Positions 1 to 12,600 of a stretch of DNA of 28,742 nucleotides are shown here, one piece after another. A program made the translations under genes and the position numbers. The stretch is from assembly GCA_028565635.1 (NCBI GenBank), contig JAOXYB010037395.1:1-28742 (forward strand), in the 5' to 3' direction. Numbering within the stretch: position 1 is the stretch's first letter; each line of letters opens with the position of its first letter. The notes under the pieces were generated by a model. The model searched no databases, was not told the origin of the DNA, and saw nothing but the letters and a program-made list of their open reading frames with translations. This stretch comes from Phoronis ovalis (lineage: Eukaryota > Phoronida > Phoronidae).

Positions 1-138
1 AAATACGAAGATGATCTGACGAAAGCTGAAGCCGTTATAGCAACACAAAGAAAAGGGTACATACGCCGACGCCGCATGCAGTACGACTATATGCCCATTC
101 ACTATTACATAGTGATGGGCATAAAAAGGAAGCTATAA
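1..138 (+). CDS. C-terminal coding piece of an IQ-motif-like protein (5' part outside window)
   Basis: The frame is open from base 1 to a TAA at 136-138 and gives 45 residues. Residues 11-25 read AVIATQRKGYIRRRR, close to the IQ calmodulin/light-chain binding pattern (hydrophobic-Q-xxx-RG-xxx-R), with A in place of the usual Q. The stretch is basic and helical-looking, and is followed by a short tail rich in Y and I. No splice acceptor is visible, so the exon begins upstream of the window. The parent protein is not recognisable from this piece. AATAAA signals at 406-411 and 414-419 would fit its 3' end. Bases 91-122, inside the coding end, form an almost perfect hairpin. The gene runs toward the minus-strand THSD1-like gene. 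Coding status rests on the open frame and the IQ-like match only. Confidence 0.5.
   Translation, partial: KYEDDLTKAEAVIATQRKGYIRRRRMQYDYMPIHYYIVMGIKRKL
91..122. repeat. Near-perfect inverted repeat (hairpin)
   Basis: ATGCCCAT (91-98) and CACTAT (100-105) pair with ATAGTG (109-114) and ATGGGCAT (115-122). This makes a 14-bp stem with one bulged T at 99 and a 3-base loop. It lies in the last codons (31-41) of the plus-strand reading frame. Confidence 0.9.
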
Positions 139-405
139 TTACTAATTTGGAAATGTTGATAAATGTACCAAATTTTTATTAGCATTTACATGAACATAAA
201 CATATAACAACCCTATAAACATTTTACTTTCCTTATACTTGAAACATGGCATTCCGTTTTAAAGCCAGACTACCGTTTTGTCGATTTCGCATTACAGCGA
301 TCTGGCGTTTCCGCGAGACACTAAAGCGACAAATCGAAATATCCAATATGGGCCATCATACCTTGCTTTTGTTAAACTTTCCTTATTAGATGAATAGTTC
401 TGATG

Positions 406-419
406 AATAAACAAATAAA
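406..419 (+). terminator. Two AATAAA poly(A) signals for the plus-strand gene
   Basis: AATAAA occurs at 406-411 and again at 414-419, about 270 bases after the TAA of the IQ-like reading frame. Cleavage would be expected some 10-30 bases downstream, next to the opposing signal at 437-442. Confidence 0.45.
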
Positions 420-436
420 AATCAATTATTAATGTT

Positions 437-442
437 TTTATT
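437..442 (-). terminator. Candidate poly(A) signal of the THSD1-like gene
   Basis: TTTATT on the plus strand is AATAAA on the minus strand. I saw no closer canonical AATAAA between here and the stop codon at 1450, which implies a 3' UTR of about 1 kb. A variant ATTAAA-type signal at about 466-471 is an alternative. The intervening bases 443-1449 hold no other gene that I can see. Confidence 0.35.
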
Positions 443-1449
443 TTAAAAAGATAACCTGCTCGGCAAGTTTAATAGTCACAAAAATAGCTGTATAAAACAG
501 TTTCATGATTATACACATTCAATACATTATTTATGTACACTCTTATAAATAATATTCCGGTAATTTGTCTGCAAGTCTACTGAAATATTAACTTCGGGTG
601 CAATAAATAAATGAGTCCTACAAATAGTAGAAATATGAAGCGTGGCAGTTCAACATTGAATTAACTTTACATTTGCTGAAGTTCAATACGAAATTCGCGG
701 TATCGTCGAAGTCGAAATTTTAGCCAGTCAACACGCAACAAACAGCGACACCTTTAGAACTAAAGTGCGACAGTACGTCTTCACAAGCAATGTAGCAATA
801 AAACAAAGCGGTCAGTCCTAAACTAATTTTCTGCTAACACTCATTTACTCAGTGTTACAGTAACAGCAGTATCATACATCATATAATGCCAAAATAAAAG
901 TTTCCGAACAAAATCATTTAGTGAAAGTAAGTATATAACACATACAAAGCTACTTCTTTGTATTTAGGAATATTTTACTTATATTAAATGCTTTTCCTAT
1001 TTGAATGCATTTGTTTATGCTTTGGAATATGTATTGCAACATAATTCTAGGAAAAGTATCAAGTAAGAAATTTTGCAGAAAAATAAACACAATTCTGGGC
1101 ATAAAATAAAACATTCCACACTGTACAATAGGTCGTATAGTCCCCTAGTGGCGGTTATGGGAAACTACAATTCGAAAGAATCCTACCTACTTCCCTGTAA
1201 ATATTAAATACATATATTGCTATCTGATTCAAAATACTTCACACCATGCCTGTGTTTTTTAAAGATCTTTCTTGTTTACAAGGTAAACATTTTAGGTGTT
1301 TCAGTGCATTAAAATAAAATAACAAAATATGGCACATATCAGTTGCAGACCTATGTTAAGAACCAAAATGCTTATTACACATTTTAAAATATAATATTGT
1401 GATACTTGTGAAATGTGAAAAAGTTCGTAACTTAAATCTCAGCTTCACC

Positions 1450-3695
1450 TCACTTCTCCTTTTTATTAGCATCACCAGGCGCCTCCTCTCGGGCAGTAGT
1501 GGTACCAGGTTTCCCATACCGTGGCCATTTCATGTGATATGCTTCTTCATTATTTAAATAAGATCCAGGTACATTAGGCAAATAGGTATCATACTCTAAC
1601 CCATCCGACAATAAAATAGATGCAGGACTCTGGTTAGATCTTGGTAACGGAGGATTAAAATCCCGTGGTCGGGTCAAAGGTGAAAGTTCATTTCCTGAGG
1701 ATGCAGCATTATTTTCACTTTTATTTTGAGACGTTTCTGGTGTTGAATCCAGACCTGGGCTCTTTCCATCAGGTCTGTTTCGTTTACCACGTTCTAAGGT
1801 GCCTTGTTTCGTTGGGCTCTTAGCACGCTCTGGTTTAGATTTTAACTTCTGTTTATCAGGAGACCTACTTTTTTGACGTTTTCTGTCCTTATTAGCACTT
1901 TCCCTACTAGACGAACTGTGCGGATGAAAACGATCATCTTCTGAACTTAGATAAGCCATAACTGGAGGTGCTCCATATGGAATCATTCCTTCCATATGCA
2001 CTGGAGATAATGTCCTTTTTGGGCTCATATTCCCACTTGGAGCATTTGACACTGGTGCTTGTCTCATATACTGCGGATATGGAGCCATTCCCTCTCCAGC
2101 ACCAGGATATGGAAAGGGATAAGCTCCTGGATATATTACAGGAAAATATCCCATCGGATATTGTCCAGGGGAATGTCCTTCTGGTGTATGTAACTGTGCA
2201 GGAAGACCACCAGGAGGCGTGCTAGCAGGTGGATAAAACATTATTGGTGTATGAGAAGATGGTGCTTGATTATGGCTCAACTGCGGCATAGGTCCATAAT
2301 ATACTGGATATGGTCCATATGGGTACGGATACTGAACTAATGGAGAATTTTTATCTGAAGGTAATCTTTCCGGTATTTCTTTATTTGGAGATGTGGAAGC
2401 AGTGACTCCTTGTGAGCGTTTTGAAGTTCCACCACCCTCCATAGATATATTTTCTTTTATGGTTGCCATTGGTAATGGCATATGTTTATTCTTTGGTCCA
2501 GATTGTCCACGTTTTAATGCCTTTCCTTTACTCTCATTACTTGGTGGTTGATCACTGGGATAATTTATCGGGCTTTGAGCTCGATCTACTGATGGGGACC
2601 GTGTCTCATGTCTTTCTGATGGACTCCGGGATCGTAATTTGGACGGGCTTTCCCTAACATTAGTTGTAGGAGCTACAGGTGCAGGGACTGCTTTAGCTTT
2701 ACTTGGTGAAACAATAGCCACATTTGGTCCAAATTTGCTTTCACCATAATTTTTATCATTCTTTTTCTTAACACCAGACAGCACTACTTTTGTACCATCA
2801 GCAGTTGCATGAACATCCACGCCACCTGTGATAGTTCGTACTTCTTTATCAGCAGCCACACCCTCTGTACTTATACTACCAGGTATATTGTGTGTGGAGT
2901 CGAGATTTTCTTCCGACTTCTTGACATTGTTCTTGGAATCTAAAGTTTTATCTCCAGATTTATGCCCCCCACCATCTTGTTTATGTTTATGTTTATCGGG
3001 ACTATGCAGTCTGTGTTTGTGTTTATGCCCTTTATGACCCTGTTTTTTATCACGATCATGACTTTGTTTTTTATCATTACCGTTACCCTGCTGATCCTTA
3101 TGTTTTCTTTTATTTAATGTATCAAATTTCGATTCTTCCTCTGTTTTGGCAGGTGCAGTGAATATATTAGTGTTGTGGAAAAAATCTTCAGGCTTCGTCC
3201 CATATGGACTAGTTACCACTTTTCCTTCACCATCTGCGGGCGATGTTCTTAATTTCATTGGTTTTACTCCAGCTCTCGTAGCTGCCATTAATGAACTATT
3301 CGAAGAATTTTTGGAAGACACGTTTGTTTCTCCTTTAAAAGTTTTAAATGCACGATTTAAATGTGATTTCCGTCTGTATTTCTTAGTACCAAAACTGGAC
3401 GGCGCATCAGATGTCAACGAAGACCCTGGTTGCAACAGATGGGCAAATCTTCCACTTTGTGGTGACATGTTGCCTTTGCCTAATTCCCCCAACGGCAGTT
3501 CACCATTTGCTTGCTTTTTCAATATTTCACGTTTTCGCCTTTTCCATACACAGTGATGTAAAACGAATGCAATGGTAATGAGAACAATTAAAACACATGC
3601 CACAACACCAATGATTGTTCCAGTACTTTCCCAGAATGCCTTATTTTTATCTTCATCACTTTCAGCATAGAAAGCTTTTGTAGGAACTTGTGTAA
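1450..3695 (-). CDS. THSD1: THSD1-like exon 5: transmembrane helix and disordered cytoplasmic tail
   Basis: One 2246-base exon carries residues 542-1289. The helix at about 568-587 (TIIGVVACVLIVLITIAFVL) is followed by the stop-transfer cluster KRRKRE. The tail is low-complexity: a His/Lys-rich block (about residues 737-788; bases 2956-3111), an RS/SP-rich block, a Pro/Tyr-rich block (about 993-1087; bases 2059-2343) with repeated PY and YP pairs, another basic SP-rich block, and a short ordered-looking patch at about 1239-1265 (YDTYLPNVPGSYLNNEEAYH). The stop is TGA at 1450-1452. The long minus-strand frame seen on its own starts inside the membrane helix; the real exon begins at the CCAG acceptor before 3695. 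Confidence 0.85.
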
Positions 3696-6600
3696 CTGGA
3701 AAAAATAGACAATCTTTAGCACAGTTTTACTTCTGAAGGAATAAAAATACAAATATTCAAGTTACAATGAATGGGAAACTAGTTTTAAAAAATAAACAAG
3801 ATCACAATAATAACAACCAAAATAGTACTTAAACTAAACTTCTCATTTTATATAATTGTTTCCCATATTTGTGCTAGATAATATAAACAGTACAGAACTG
3901 ACATCTGTTCACATCAACTTCAAATCATGTTCTATCTCTATTCTCTTTTTTAAAACTGCTGAACAGAAACGTTACTAAAAAATAAATTTGAGTTGGATGT
4001 TCACTATTGTTCTTCAGAAGTCTGCTGTTTCAGAGATGAAGAGAATTACACAATGCATTATGAACAGTACTTTGCCTTACCCATAGCGTTGTACCCTGCT
4101 TTCAGTATAAAATCTTTTGTTTCTATTTTGTACTGTACATCTGACCATAGTTGAACGAACAGAGAGTTTCCAGATGACTCAATTGGACCAGGAGGCGTGC
4201 CTTCTTTCCAGTGAACCAGCAGTTTATCTTTCTCGCTTGCACCATCACGCAGTTTGAGCGATTGCAATTTAGGGTCAAGATTAAACACATCAAATGTTAT
4301 CTTGATGATATGGGTATCTGGAACTGTGATTGTCCATAAACTACTTCCATCGCAACGAACAGAAGATTCAATATGGCCACTGTCCATGGTAAGATTACAC
4401 CCACAAGCACAACTGCTTAATGGTTCAAGGGAGGCAGCTGGAGGAGCCAACTGCGTGACATCCACTAGTTTTGCACCTGTAAGCCACAGTTTATGGATAT
4501 AGGAATTTATATAGCACTAAACTCCATCATATATTAACTCAATGCTTTGGAAATGAATTACAAGCTTTGAGGCCAGATGTTTCAGTTTTGATGCACAAAC
4601 TGTACATTTTTACTAAAATACTGTGTTTTCATATTAAAAGGCTCCTGTGAGATTGTATGCAATAAACTAAATTTGGTCGACTTCATCGGAAAACCTTACT
4701 TTAGAAATAAACAATAGAATTAAAAATGTGACAACCCAACATTATTATCTCATTTGATCAAGAGAATAATATTCCCAATACCATACTCACTGAAACATTC
4801 TGTTGAACAATCAGTCCAACTTATGGAGTCATCACCGCACCGATCGCCACCATTTGCAGGCACTGGATTATCGCAGAGTCGATATCTGTTTCTCTTTCCT
4901 TGACCACATGTAACAGTGCATTCACTCCATGCTTCCCATTCACTCCACCTTCCATGGATTACTGGATCTATAAATGCAGAATAATCTTAAACTGATCACA
5001 GATAATCAAAAAATAATCTGTACACAAGCTTGTGTGGACAAGACTTAACACATTGGTGAAAGTGCAATAAATTCTAGCAACAAGATTAGACTTGATTCAA
5101 CAGCTATCCAATAGATGATGTGTATGCGCCAGGTGGCGTTAGTATCAAAGAGCCAACTGAACCCACAATTCCGTGTTCTGTGAGTGAGTTGCGAGAGTTT
5201 CAGAAGAACTGCATAATAATTTATAATTCCAGAAATTGTGGGTCCAACTGGGTCTTTGCCCTCTAGTGCCTTCATATAATCTGTCACAAACTGGACCTAT
5301 ACCTGAACCATGAAATAAAACTATGGTCTACACTTGGAAAACAGTATAAAACAACATTTTCAAACTGAAAGTGAATTCATTCAAAAGAATTTGTTCATAG
5401 CTTTCTGGGGACAGCTACTTAGTTTTGATACAATGTTTTAATAGCAATTTTCCTTATTTTTTTTAAAAATAAATCTTTAGTTGGAGACTGTTATTGTAAC
5501 ACAATGTAGGTACAGAACATTGTTGTTTTCACCTATGTTTGACATATATTCTCTTGACAACATTATACACAACAGCTGCAGTACTACATCAAAATAGAAA
5601 TCACATTACAAAGCAAAAGGCAGTGGCTATTCCTAAATTGTTTTCACAGTTAAGTATATAGTCACTTTAAGATAGGGAAATGATGCAAAAGAGACACTTG
5701 AATAAGTAATTTACAGAAAACAGTTTTTAGTCTTTTAGTCTTCCAGCAGGTGTCTTCATGGAACGTTTAATTTTAGCAATTCATATGTAAATTGCATACC
5801 ACAGTAGGAACAGTGGCTCCTAGTTAGCCAAGTACAATATGACCACAGGAGATCAAAAACAAATCACACAAGCATGAAACATTAAAAAAAGGACATTATT
5901 TAGAAAGGCAAGAAAATGTGCGAATCTAATGATGCATTTAGTAAAGGGACTTGATGATTGGTTCTTCGTTTATCTTTAGCAAGCACCTCTTGAAACAAGT
6001 AGTCTTGTGATACAAAAGGCAAACTATAAAAAACAGTTACAGGATGAAGCAATTCTTCAATGTATGTTGATTTTAAACGGGTAAAATTGCCGCAAAACTA
6101 ATTTATGATAATTTGAGCAGATGAACAAAATGATAACAGTGGACTCAAGCTGAGATGCACAACAGGCAAAAACTTACCATAAAATATTAATACCAATGTG
6201 TTAATAAAGAAAACAAACAAAAGTAATCATTAGAAAGTAACCCAATTATTTTCGTCAAAAAATATCAAGACATTTAACGAGTAAATTTGGATTCAGTTCC
6301 CTTTTATAATTACAAATAATTTGATACTGAAACTTTTTTTCTTTGTGACATAAATGTACAATGAAATAGTGAAATTTTAGAGGAAAAATTTGCAATAAAA
6401 AGACTAATCATTCCCGGGAGCTAATCATTTTCAAAAGAAGTTTAGAAAATTAAGGCTTTATGTCTACTAGCCGCAATTATATGCAAATGTAAACCTGTAA
6501 TTTAGAAATTATTCCAGTAAACATTGGAATGCGATCAACAATACAGTAAAGAAAACCAAACGTTTCCCTTTTAAAATGCAAAAAAAAACAGTTTAAAAAA

Positions 6601-9600
6601 CTAGCAATCACAAACAGTTTATTTTTTATACCAATGTATTTGTCATTTTGATGATATCAAAGATATTTAAGTACTGGCACTCAAAACTTAAATCTATAAT
6701 AAAAAGCGTTAGTACTTTAAAATTAGTACATAATTAGACAATGCGGGAATTGTGTAACAGCATCACCGTATAGAGAATTCTCCAGTCTGGCAGGATGATG
6801 GAATACATAATTTGTTAAATTTTGCAAAAAAGACAGTAAAATTAATGACACAAATAACACTGTCACAATGCACTGTAGTAGAAAGCCGATTTAGATCTAT
6901 AATGCTAATGCTAAAACTAAATCAACCACTAAGATTTGATTGCTCACAATCCTACATGATCTACAATAACATACTTAGCATTCACATCAACAGCAGTTAC
7001 ACGTATCTCCACAAGCAGTATACAAGTTATAGAAACGTTTCTGACATGCTCAGATTTCCTGCAGCTTTAATAGGTCCTGGCACTATAGAAATTTTAAAGC
7101 TGCTTCTTGGTAAACATGGACAAATAGCGATAGAATTAAGATGCTAATTTTGCTTTTCCAGAAAACTGATACAGAAATTCTGTTCAAGGGAACAATTGTC
7201 TGCAACGTGATTGTTAGTTATCAAAACTGTAGGTATTGGAGGCCTAAAATTAATAGAAACAATGTTAATGCCTCTTATTTTTTCAGTTTTACTTTAATCA
7301 TGGTATTAAAAGGTATGATGTAGTGAGACTAAAAAATACCTAGTTACCTGGACTGTCCTTTGTTGGTAAACAAATCTGAGTCTCCTCAAAAACAGCACCA
7401 GTTTGAGCAATATGTACATAAACAAAACAATATGTTTCTACATTTTCTTTAAACAGCTTGCAACGAAAATTGACATAATCTCTTTCATTTGACGGCTTTA
7501 CTCTTCTCTCTGTGATAAATTTGCTTTTAGCTGGAATATTAATAGATCCTTCGACCTTCCGATCAACGGAGTAGAGCCGAATTTTATCATTTGAATGGTA
7601 GCATGTTGGAATTTTGTAAAGAATACGCAACTTTTCATTACACTGTGATAAAGCACGATAATTTGGCTTAATGAGTTGATACTTCGATAAACTGCTCAAA
7701 ACAGTCAAATTGTTGCTGGAAGCAATCATATGTGGAGGATTGTGGGAAGACCGTAAAACAACGCTATAAATTCCCTGCAGATCAAATAAATCACAAGCCA
7801 ATGTCATAGATTCATCGTGTAAATTTGGAGGAAATACAGATTCCACTACCGAAACTTTTAATGGAAATGTTCCAACAGAGGGTGAATCTTCTGTTCCAAA
7901 ATACACTACTTCTAACCAATAGTTACTGGTATCAAATCGTGAATTGCACCGAGCACCAGTACTCCGTAGATTTAATCTGACAGCATCTGTTAATGCCCGA
8001 TGAGTCCTTGGTAACAAAAAAATGAAATTTGGCCAAGAAACTTGAACCAAGGCAGATGTAGCCACCCATATTGTTTCCTGTCCTTCGTTTACGTACAGCT
8101 TAAAAATAAACTGACCAGCATGATCTATCATACCACACAGGAATGTAACATGTCCATCTTGAACACCCAAACGTAGCTCCACAGCAGCTATAGTGTCATT
8201 GTTTCCAACTTCATGAAGATGAACAGCATGAGGTTTTGATTTGCTGCCTTGAGGTAGAGAGAATCCGACCTGTATGTCTGTTGTTAATGCAATGTATTCG
8301 CTTGGTACGTGCAGAGTATAGTTACTGGAAGCAGCTAAAACAAAGGAAATTAAAATCAATTAAGCTAATGAAACAGGCAACAGGTGAACTGCATGCACAC
8401 AAGGCACAGAAAATGACATTTATATAAGTAATCATTTTCTATCGATTAACAATCAAGTAATAATAAAATATTTCCTTTATAACATAAAAGTTTTGGATTA
8501 TTTATCTCTTCACTGCTAGTTAAGTTTCCCTCAGTCCACAGATATCAATGGACAATTAATTACCATTAGATGTCATAAAGTCAATTTAAGCACACCACTG
8601 AGCCTATTGATTTATTATTCATTATATTCCACGTCTAAACGTTTCATTGCAAAACAAAATTTTAGCAAAAGTTATGGAATTAGTTACCAGAAAATAGTTT
8701 GCAAATTGCAGTTACTTCGGTATCAGCATAAACGTGTCCGAATGCATTTTCACATGTAGTAATAATCTTATATTATAGAACTGCTTTAATGGAAAGTATT
8801 TACCAAGCACAAAATTATCATTACCAAATTCTTTATTCAAATGTTCCCGGTTTGTACCATTCCTTATCAAATAGATAATGACAGTCCATCACTACCCCAT
8901 CATTGGATTTCTTATCTTTTTAAATGATTATGGTATTTACAACTTAGTTCATTCCTGATAACAGTGCTCTAAACAAACAAATTCAAAAGATGCTATCCCT
9001 CATTTTGCCAAGTGTATATTTTACATGATAAGAATGTCCTTATTTTCAACGTCCGTGCAATTACAAAATATTATGTACATATTCCAGGTATATCCATAAA
9101 TTTTCAAGTGAAGACCTAAATAAATCATGTACAGACAGTGTCAAAAATTATGCACTGGAAGACTTAATTTTCTACGACCTGAACAAGCATAAAACATAGG
9201 TGGAAAAACAGTATACACAGAAGCAGTCAGTTATACTCTCCAGCTAATCTTAAGAATTCTACTGTTCTCAGTGACCAGATTAAAGTCCTATAAAGTTCTG
9301 GGTTAAATACATTGTTTTATGATGAGAGTCTGTGGGGAATAATTACAGACTCCATAGCTGGCTTAACCCATGCTAGAAGCATAATGAGGATGTATATTAT
9401 GGTTTAAATGCAGTGTATCAGTTTTAATCTAAAAATCAATGAAAACAAATTCTCATACTGTTTGTATATACACCAATGGGAATGGATAAAATGTACATTA
9501 ATGTAATAAATGTACCGTTGCATATTTATAGCCTATAACAGTTTAATAATTCCCTCAGCATTGCTTCTAAATTTTTCCAAAGCAGTATTACGGTAACAAA

Positions 9601-12600
9601 TTGGCTGATCTGTCGGTTCAAATCATGTGTTTATCATTATTACGAAAAGCCTTACTCCTGAGCCTCACTTTACACTCGCTCACTCTAATAATCTAGAGAA
9701 AGTTTAGCATAAGGTTTCCATGTAATGAATATTTGCCCTTTTTATCAGCGAAAACCACATTCAACCCCATAACAATTGTATTTAACTATTAACTTGAAAA
9801 TAAATTATATAAAAATTACAGTTAGTGATGTTCATAATTTTCACTGTATTTGACTACAAGTATATATTAAAATCATTTGCAGTATTCTTATGACAAACAA
9901 ATGTCTTATTTATCTATATTTTAAAAATAAAAATGTAATAGGTATCATAAGTTCATCACTTAAAATTTTAAGTTCATAATTCATGTGACAATAAAACACA
10001 AGAGGTAGGCATGTACACAAAAGATCATCACAAATTGACAAAGAAAGCAATCATGTTCTAACACCTGTATTTTACATTGCATTCCACACCAATCACAAAA
10101 ATCAATGCCATGTGATTTGTTCCTTGAATAACTATTGATTTTCTAACACCTAGTCTCTTTGCATGATAAATGGTACTAGAATGGTACAGGCTTTAGTAAT
10201 TTATCAATAAGCTAGACTATTATGAATGTTCTTTCAGAAGTTACTGTACTATTTCGAAAAGTTGAGAAACCAAACAGTAATTCGTTTTGTAGGTAAATGA
10301 TAACTGAAAAGAGATTGCTTTGTCTGTGCGCGAGTTATGTGTCTAATATTCTAACAAGTGTTATTGAAATATTGCCAATATATAAGGTAGTTTTACACTT
10401 ATTTCTATTAAGTATGTTGTTTATAAATTATTTTCCTGTTTATTAACATAATAAAAAATGGAATGCTAATAATTACAACATTCAACATTACTGAAACCAG
10501 GATTTGCATCTGTCTTGAACAAATGAACCAAAGCATGCAGGTTACTTCTCACATAGTTCAATAGCAGACAAGAGAACAAACAAGGTACAGCAGGTATTAC
10601 ACAAAACTCAACAAACTGATGCGGCTATGACACATGCGGAGCTTTAAAATAGAAGATTGATCGTTTTTTCTTCTTTTGTTCACTAATCTATAAGTGCTTT
10701 GAAGTGTATTTGAACCAACATTTTGTAAGGTCATACACACAGACATTATTAAAATAATTTGCATCTCAAATTTAACTTATTATAAAATATCCCAGTAATA
10801 AGTCATGTTTAAAAAAAAAAGTGACGTTTATTAAGTTTTTTTACTTTCATTCATAATTTTAGTAAAAGTTAGTGGTTCTATGGTGTTTGTTTTCTTATTT
10901 GTTTAATATTTCTTAACTTTGGATTATAAATTAATTTTCCATGCTATAATGAGGGGGCGTTACACCCCTTGCAAATCACCATTCGCTGACTAATCCTGGT
11001 AGCAGGGTACATTCGCTAAGTATGCCCTCAAAGTATGGGTAATGGTAGGCTTGAAAAACAAACAAAAATGTAAACGGGTTTAAATGATTACGAATCTAAA
11101 TCTAAATGATAGCAGCCTTCCTTGATCGATAAAAGCATGAAGTTAACACTACCCATTTACTAGATGAATTTCTCATAAAAAATTTCTGGTAATTTTATTC
11201 CTTATATAAATACAAGGTTAATGTAGCAACTTGTATTTATTCCCGATAGATTTTATATCACAAAATATGTAACATGGTGATTTAATATTTATTGGCAAGT
11301 GAGCACTTTAATAATGGCTACATGTGTATGCCAAAAATTGTAGTTTAGGTTTTTATAATTGTCATCCATTCATTATGGGAGCACAGTAGTCTATTAAATA
11401 ATATGTTCCACACATAATGGTATTTTCTCTACTTTAGTCATAGACAGAGAATTCATAACCGTCAAGTCTTCTTCTGCAAGTGTGAGACTCCCGCTTTGTA
11501 GCTTGTTTTCTAGCATTGCTTTCAATGAAAACTTGTTTGAAAATACCAAATCTCTCACACAAAACTTCTGCTGCTTTGACAATTAAGTATGGAATTTCTG
11601 AGTGAATATAAGATTAGATTAGTTACTAGGGATATGGATAGTTTAGAAACACCTCCCTACAAGGAGAGTTGAAACAATAAAAAAGGTTTATATTTTATTT
11701 AACAAAACTGCAGTCTGCCTGTTATGAGAGATTTACCTAGACTTTACACAGTGGTAAACTATTATAAAAGATCAAAGGATGAAGCTTATCTTGTTTCAAT
11801 CATGATCACTTTGTCACAGTCCGTTGACTTACAATGACATAGAAGCATACTCAAAACCTGGTTCACCAGTCTAACATTTGTAAATGAGTACAAAGCATTG
11901 TAAAGTATTCATTGGATATTTTGTGTTAGTAAAGTGTCAGGTAGTATCTGGAAGGTAGCATATAGTATAGGTGTACATAATTAGTGAATCCACCAACCGA
12001 AAAAAAACAACAGACAGAATAGATAATTAGTGAACCAAAATTGTAGAGGTCAAACATTTGAAAATCGTCTTACTCAGGATTTTGCATGACATTTAAGCTT
12101 ATTGGTAAACAAAAAAGTGAGCACAAAGTTTATAATAAAGAGGCAGGTAGCTTGCACCTTTGTCATGTCAGAACTGAAGGATGGGGTGATCATTAATAAG
12201 GGTAGAATGACCTAGTATAATCACCCAGAAAATAGAAGTACATCACAATTAAAATTATAAAAGTAAACTCAGCTTGGTTGTGAATGTTTCTGAATCGTAA
12301 ACACAAGAAATGGTACAATTTGGAAGACTTTACCAACTGATTGTGTGGTTCAAAATGGAGCTGGTAAATAATAAAGTTTGTAAGAAACTGGTGAAATTGC
12401 AAAAACAGTATTGTGATCATTATATGTTGTGACTTATTTTCATATGGCAAAACAAACATGTTTGTTTTTAAGGGTATATTATATATTTCTTGCCAGCATT
12501 TTAATGTTTCAGAGGCATAAACATGGTGCTGCTCAAAGACACAATCTGCCTTTGCATGGTCTCTCTTTTCATATTAAATGTGTGTACAAAGAATACACAT

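Noticed and set aside
293-334. Inverted repeat TTTGTCG / CGACAAA
   Set aside because: Seven-base arms with a loose spacer are expected by chance at this scale.
1146-1156. Third CTCF-like site (CTAGTGGCGG)
   Set aside because: It is one base short of the AGRKGGC core and overlaps the 3' UTR with no other support.
3146-3556. 136-codon plus-strand frame, and others at 1968-2225, 2463-2657 and 2828-3037
   Set aside because: They are antisense to the THSD1-like tail exon, which has strong compositional and splice support; their peptides show no domain character.
5045-5287. 80-codon minus-strand frame in intron 2 as a possible extra receptor exon
   Set aside because: It has no splice sites that fit, and exons 2 and 3 already join in phase.
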